A stretch of 51,871 nucleotides of DNA from Clostridium sp. CAG:762. Lineage in GTDB: Bacteria > Bacillota_I > Bacilli_A > RF39 > UBA660. A program made the translations under genes and the position numbers. The DNA is taken from the NCBI GenBank assembly GCA_000432575.1, contig HF996812.1:1-51871 (forward strand). Reading direction: 5' to 3'. This document shows positions 51,354 through 51,871 of the stretch, piece after piece; the first letter of the stretch is position 1, and every line of letters begins with the position of its first letter. Under the pieces are notes generated by a model, which worked only from the letters and a program-made list of their open reading frames with translations, made no database searches and had not been told where the DNA came from.

Positions 51354-51355
51354 CC

Positions 51356-51772
51356 ATGGCAAAAGATAGAAAATTTTATGGTACAGGTAGAAGAAAAAGT
51401 GCTGTGGCAAGAGTAACACTTACTCCAGGAACTGGTAAAATTACTGTAAATGGTAGAGATGTTCATGAATATATGCCATATGAAGTATCAGTAATGGACT
51501 TAACACAACCACTTGAAGTAACTGGTAATAAGGAAACATTCGACATTGAAGCAAATGTTTCAGGTGGAGGTTTCTCTGGTCAAGCAGGAGCAATTAGATT
51601 AGGTATCACCAGAGCATTACTTGAATATGACAAAGCAAATGAAGAAAAAGAAGATTCATACCGTAAAAAATTAAAAGCAAGTGGCTTTGTAACAAGAGAT
51701 CCAAGAAGTAAAGAAAGAAAGAAATATGGTCTTAAAGCTGCTCGTAGAGCACCACAATTTAGTAAAAGATAA
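51356..51772 (+). CDS. rpsI: 30S ribosomal protein S9
   Basis: 138 residues, complete. It has the N-terminal YGTGRRKSAVARV block, GGGFSGQAGAIRLGI and the terminal KKYGLKAARRAPQFSKR, whose Lys-Arg tail reaches the P-site tRNA. RBS GGGAGG overlaps the end of rplM. Confidence 0.97.
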   Translation: MAKDRKFYGTGRRKSAVARVTLTPGTGKITVNGRDVHEYMPYEVSVMDLTQPLEVTGNKETFDIEANVSGGGFSGQAGAIRLGITRALLEYDKANEEKEDSYRKKLKASGFVTRDPRSKERKKYGLKAARRAPQFSKR

Positions 51773-51778
51773 AAATAT

Positions 51779-51807
51779 CCTACAAACATATTGTTTGTGG
51801 GTTTTTC
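51779..51807 (+). terminator. Terminator of rplM-rpsI
   Basis: CCTACAAAC (51779-51787) pairs with GTTTGTGGG (51793-51801, one G-U), then T5. Confidence 0.85.
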
Positions 51808-51808
51808 T

Positions 51809-51829
51809 TTTGCTACGCTGTTGTAGTTC
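51809..51829 (+). repeat. Intergenic repeat, copy 3
   Basis: TTTGCTACGCTGTTGTAG followed by TTC, directly behind the rpsI terminator. Confidence 0.6.
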
Positions 51830-51854
51830 CTTAGATAAAAATATTAAAAAAGTA

Positions 51855-51860
51855 TTGACA
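51855..51860 (+). promoter_or_regulatory. -35 box of a promoter cut by the window edge
   Basis: TTGACA lies 11 bases before the end; its -10 would fall outside. A gene probably follows on the plus strand. Confidence 0.35.
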
Positions 51861-51871
51861 CTAAAATATAA

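Overview
The window is AT-rich (roughly 70% or more by eye), densely coded chromosomal DNA from a Gram-positive bacterium of the Firmicutes/Bacilli type. Evidence for this is a tyrosine T-box leader, many ECF, LPXTG-independent surface and SipW/TasA-like cell-envelope genes, GGAGG/GGTGAT ribosome binding sites, extended -10 (TGnTATAAT) promoters and strong rho-independent terminators. TGA is used as stop and TGG as tryptophan, so the code is standard. A small acid-soluble spore protein behind a sigma-G-like promoter, and a YutH-like spore coat kinase behind a sigma-E-like promoter, indicate an endospore former. The species cannot be named from sequence alone; a small-genome, uncultured gut Bacilli lineage is my guess.

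Layout. 1-9700: tRNA-Met cytidine acetate ligase (partial), a GT2 glycosyltransferase, thiI, a spore protein, rpsD with its leader, a 924-residue cohesin/dockerin/cadherin-like surface protein, an AI-2E-family permease and a coiled-coil protein. 9700-19100: a dNMP-kinase-like protein coupled to an alanyl-tRNA-synthetase-like protein with a decayed catalytic domain, a VanY-type carboxypeptidase, T-box-tyrS, an XRE regulator, asnS, a murC that lacks its P-loop, and a small exported protein. 19200-30150: one long operon resembling a minimal type IV secretion channel (VirB2-like, VirB6-like, VirB3/PrgI-like, VirB4 split into two genes, NlpC/P60 protein, M23 protein) interleaved with three related lipoproteins. 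No relaxase, coupling protein or mobile-element marker is present. 30200-34700: TasA-like, InlB-repeat, DD-carboxypeptidase and VanZ/RDD-like envelope genes.

34700-39600: a regulated-looking leader with a 12-codon ORF upstream of typA, typA, a compact antisense-strand small RNA candidate of about 100 nt, a second TasA-like protein, tRNA-Pro, a decayed stretch with a DUF362 pseudogene, and tRNA-Met. 39600-44500: metallo-hydrolase, DUF4015 glycosidase-like protein, YutD, DUF1292, coiled coil, YutH-like coat protein and NifU-like YutI. 44500-51871: a PilB/ComGA-type ATPase, the ecfA1-ecfA2-ecfT-truA block, a zinc-ribbon/SH3/poly-Asn protein, and rplM-rpsI.

The window is mainly translation (tRNA modification, two synthetases, ribosomal proteins, TypA) and cell envelope (peptidoglycan synthesis and trimming, surface proteins, a secretion channel). 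The most unusual items are the relaxase-free T4SS-like operon, the AlaRS-like and MurC proteins missing catalytic motifs, the EcfA pair with complementary degeneracy, the small RNA at 37115-37216, and an intergenic repeat with core TTTGCTACGC present three times.
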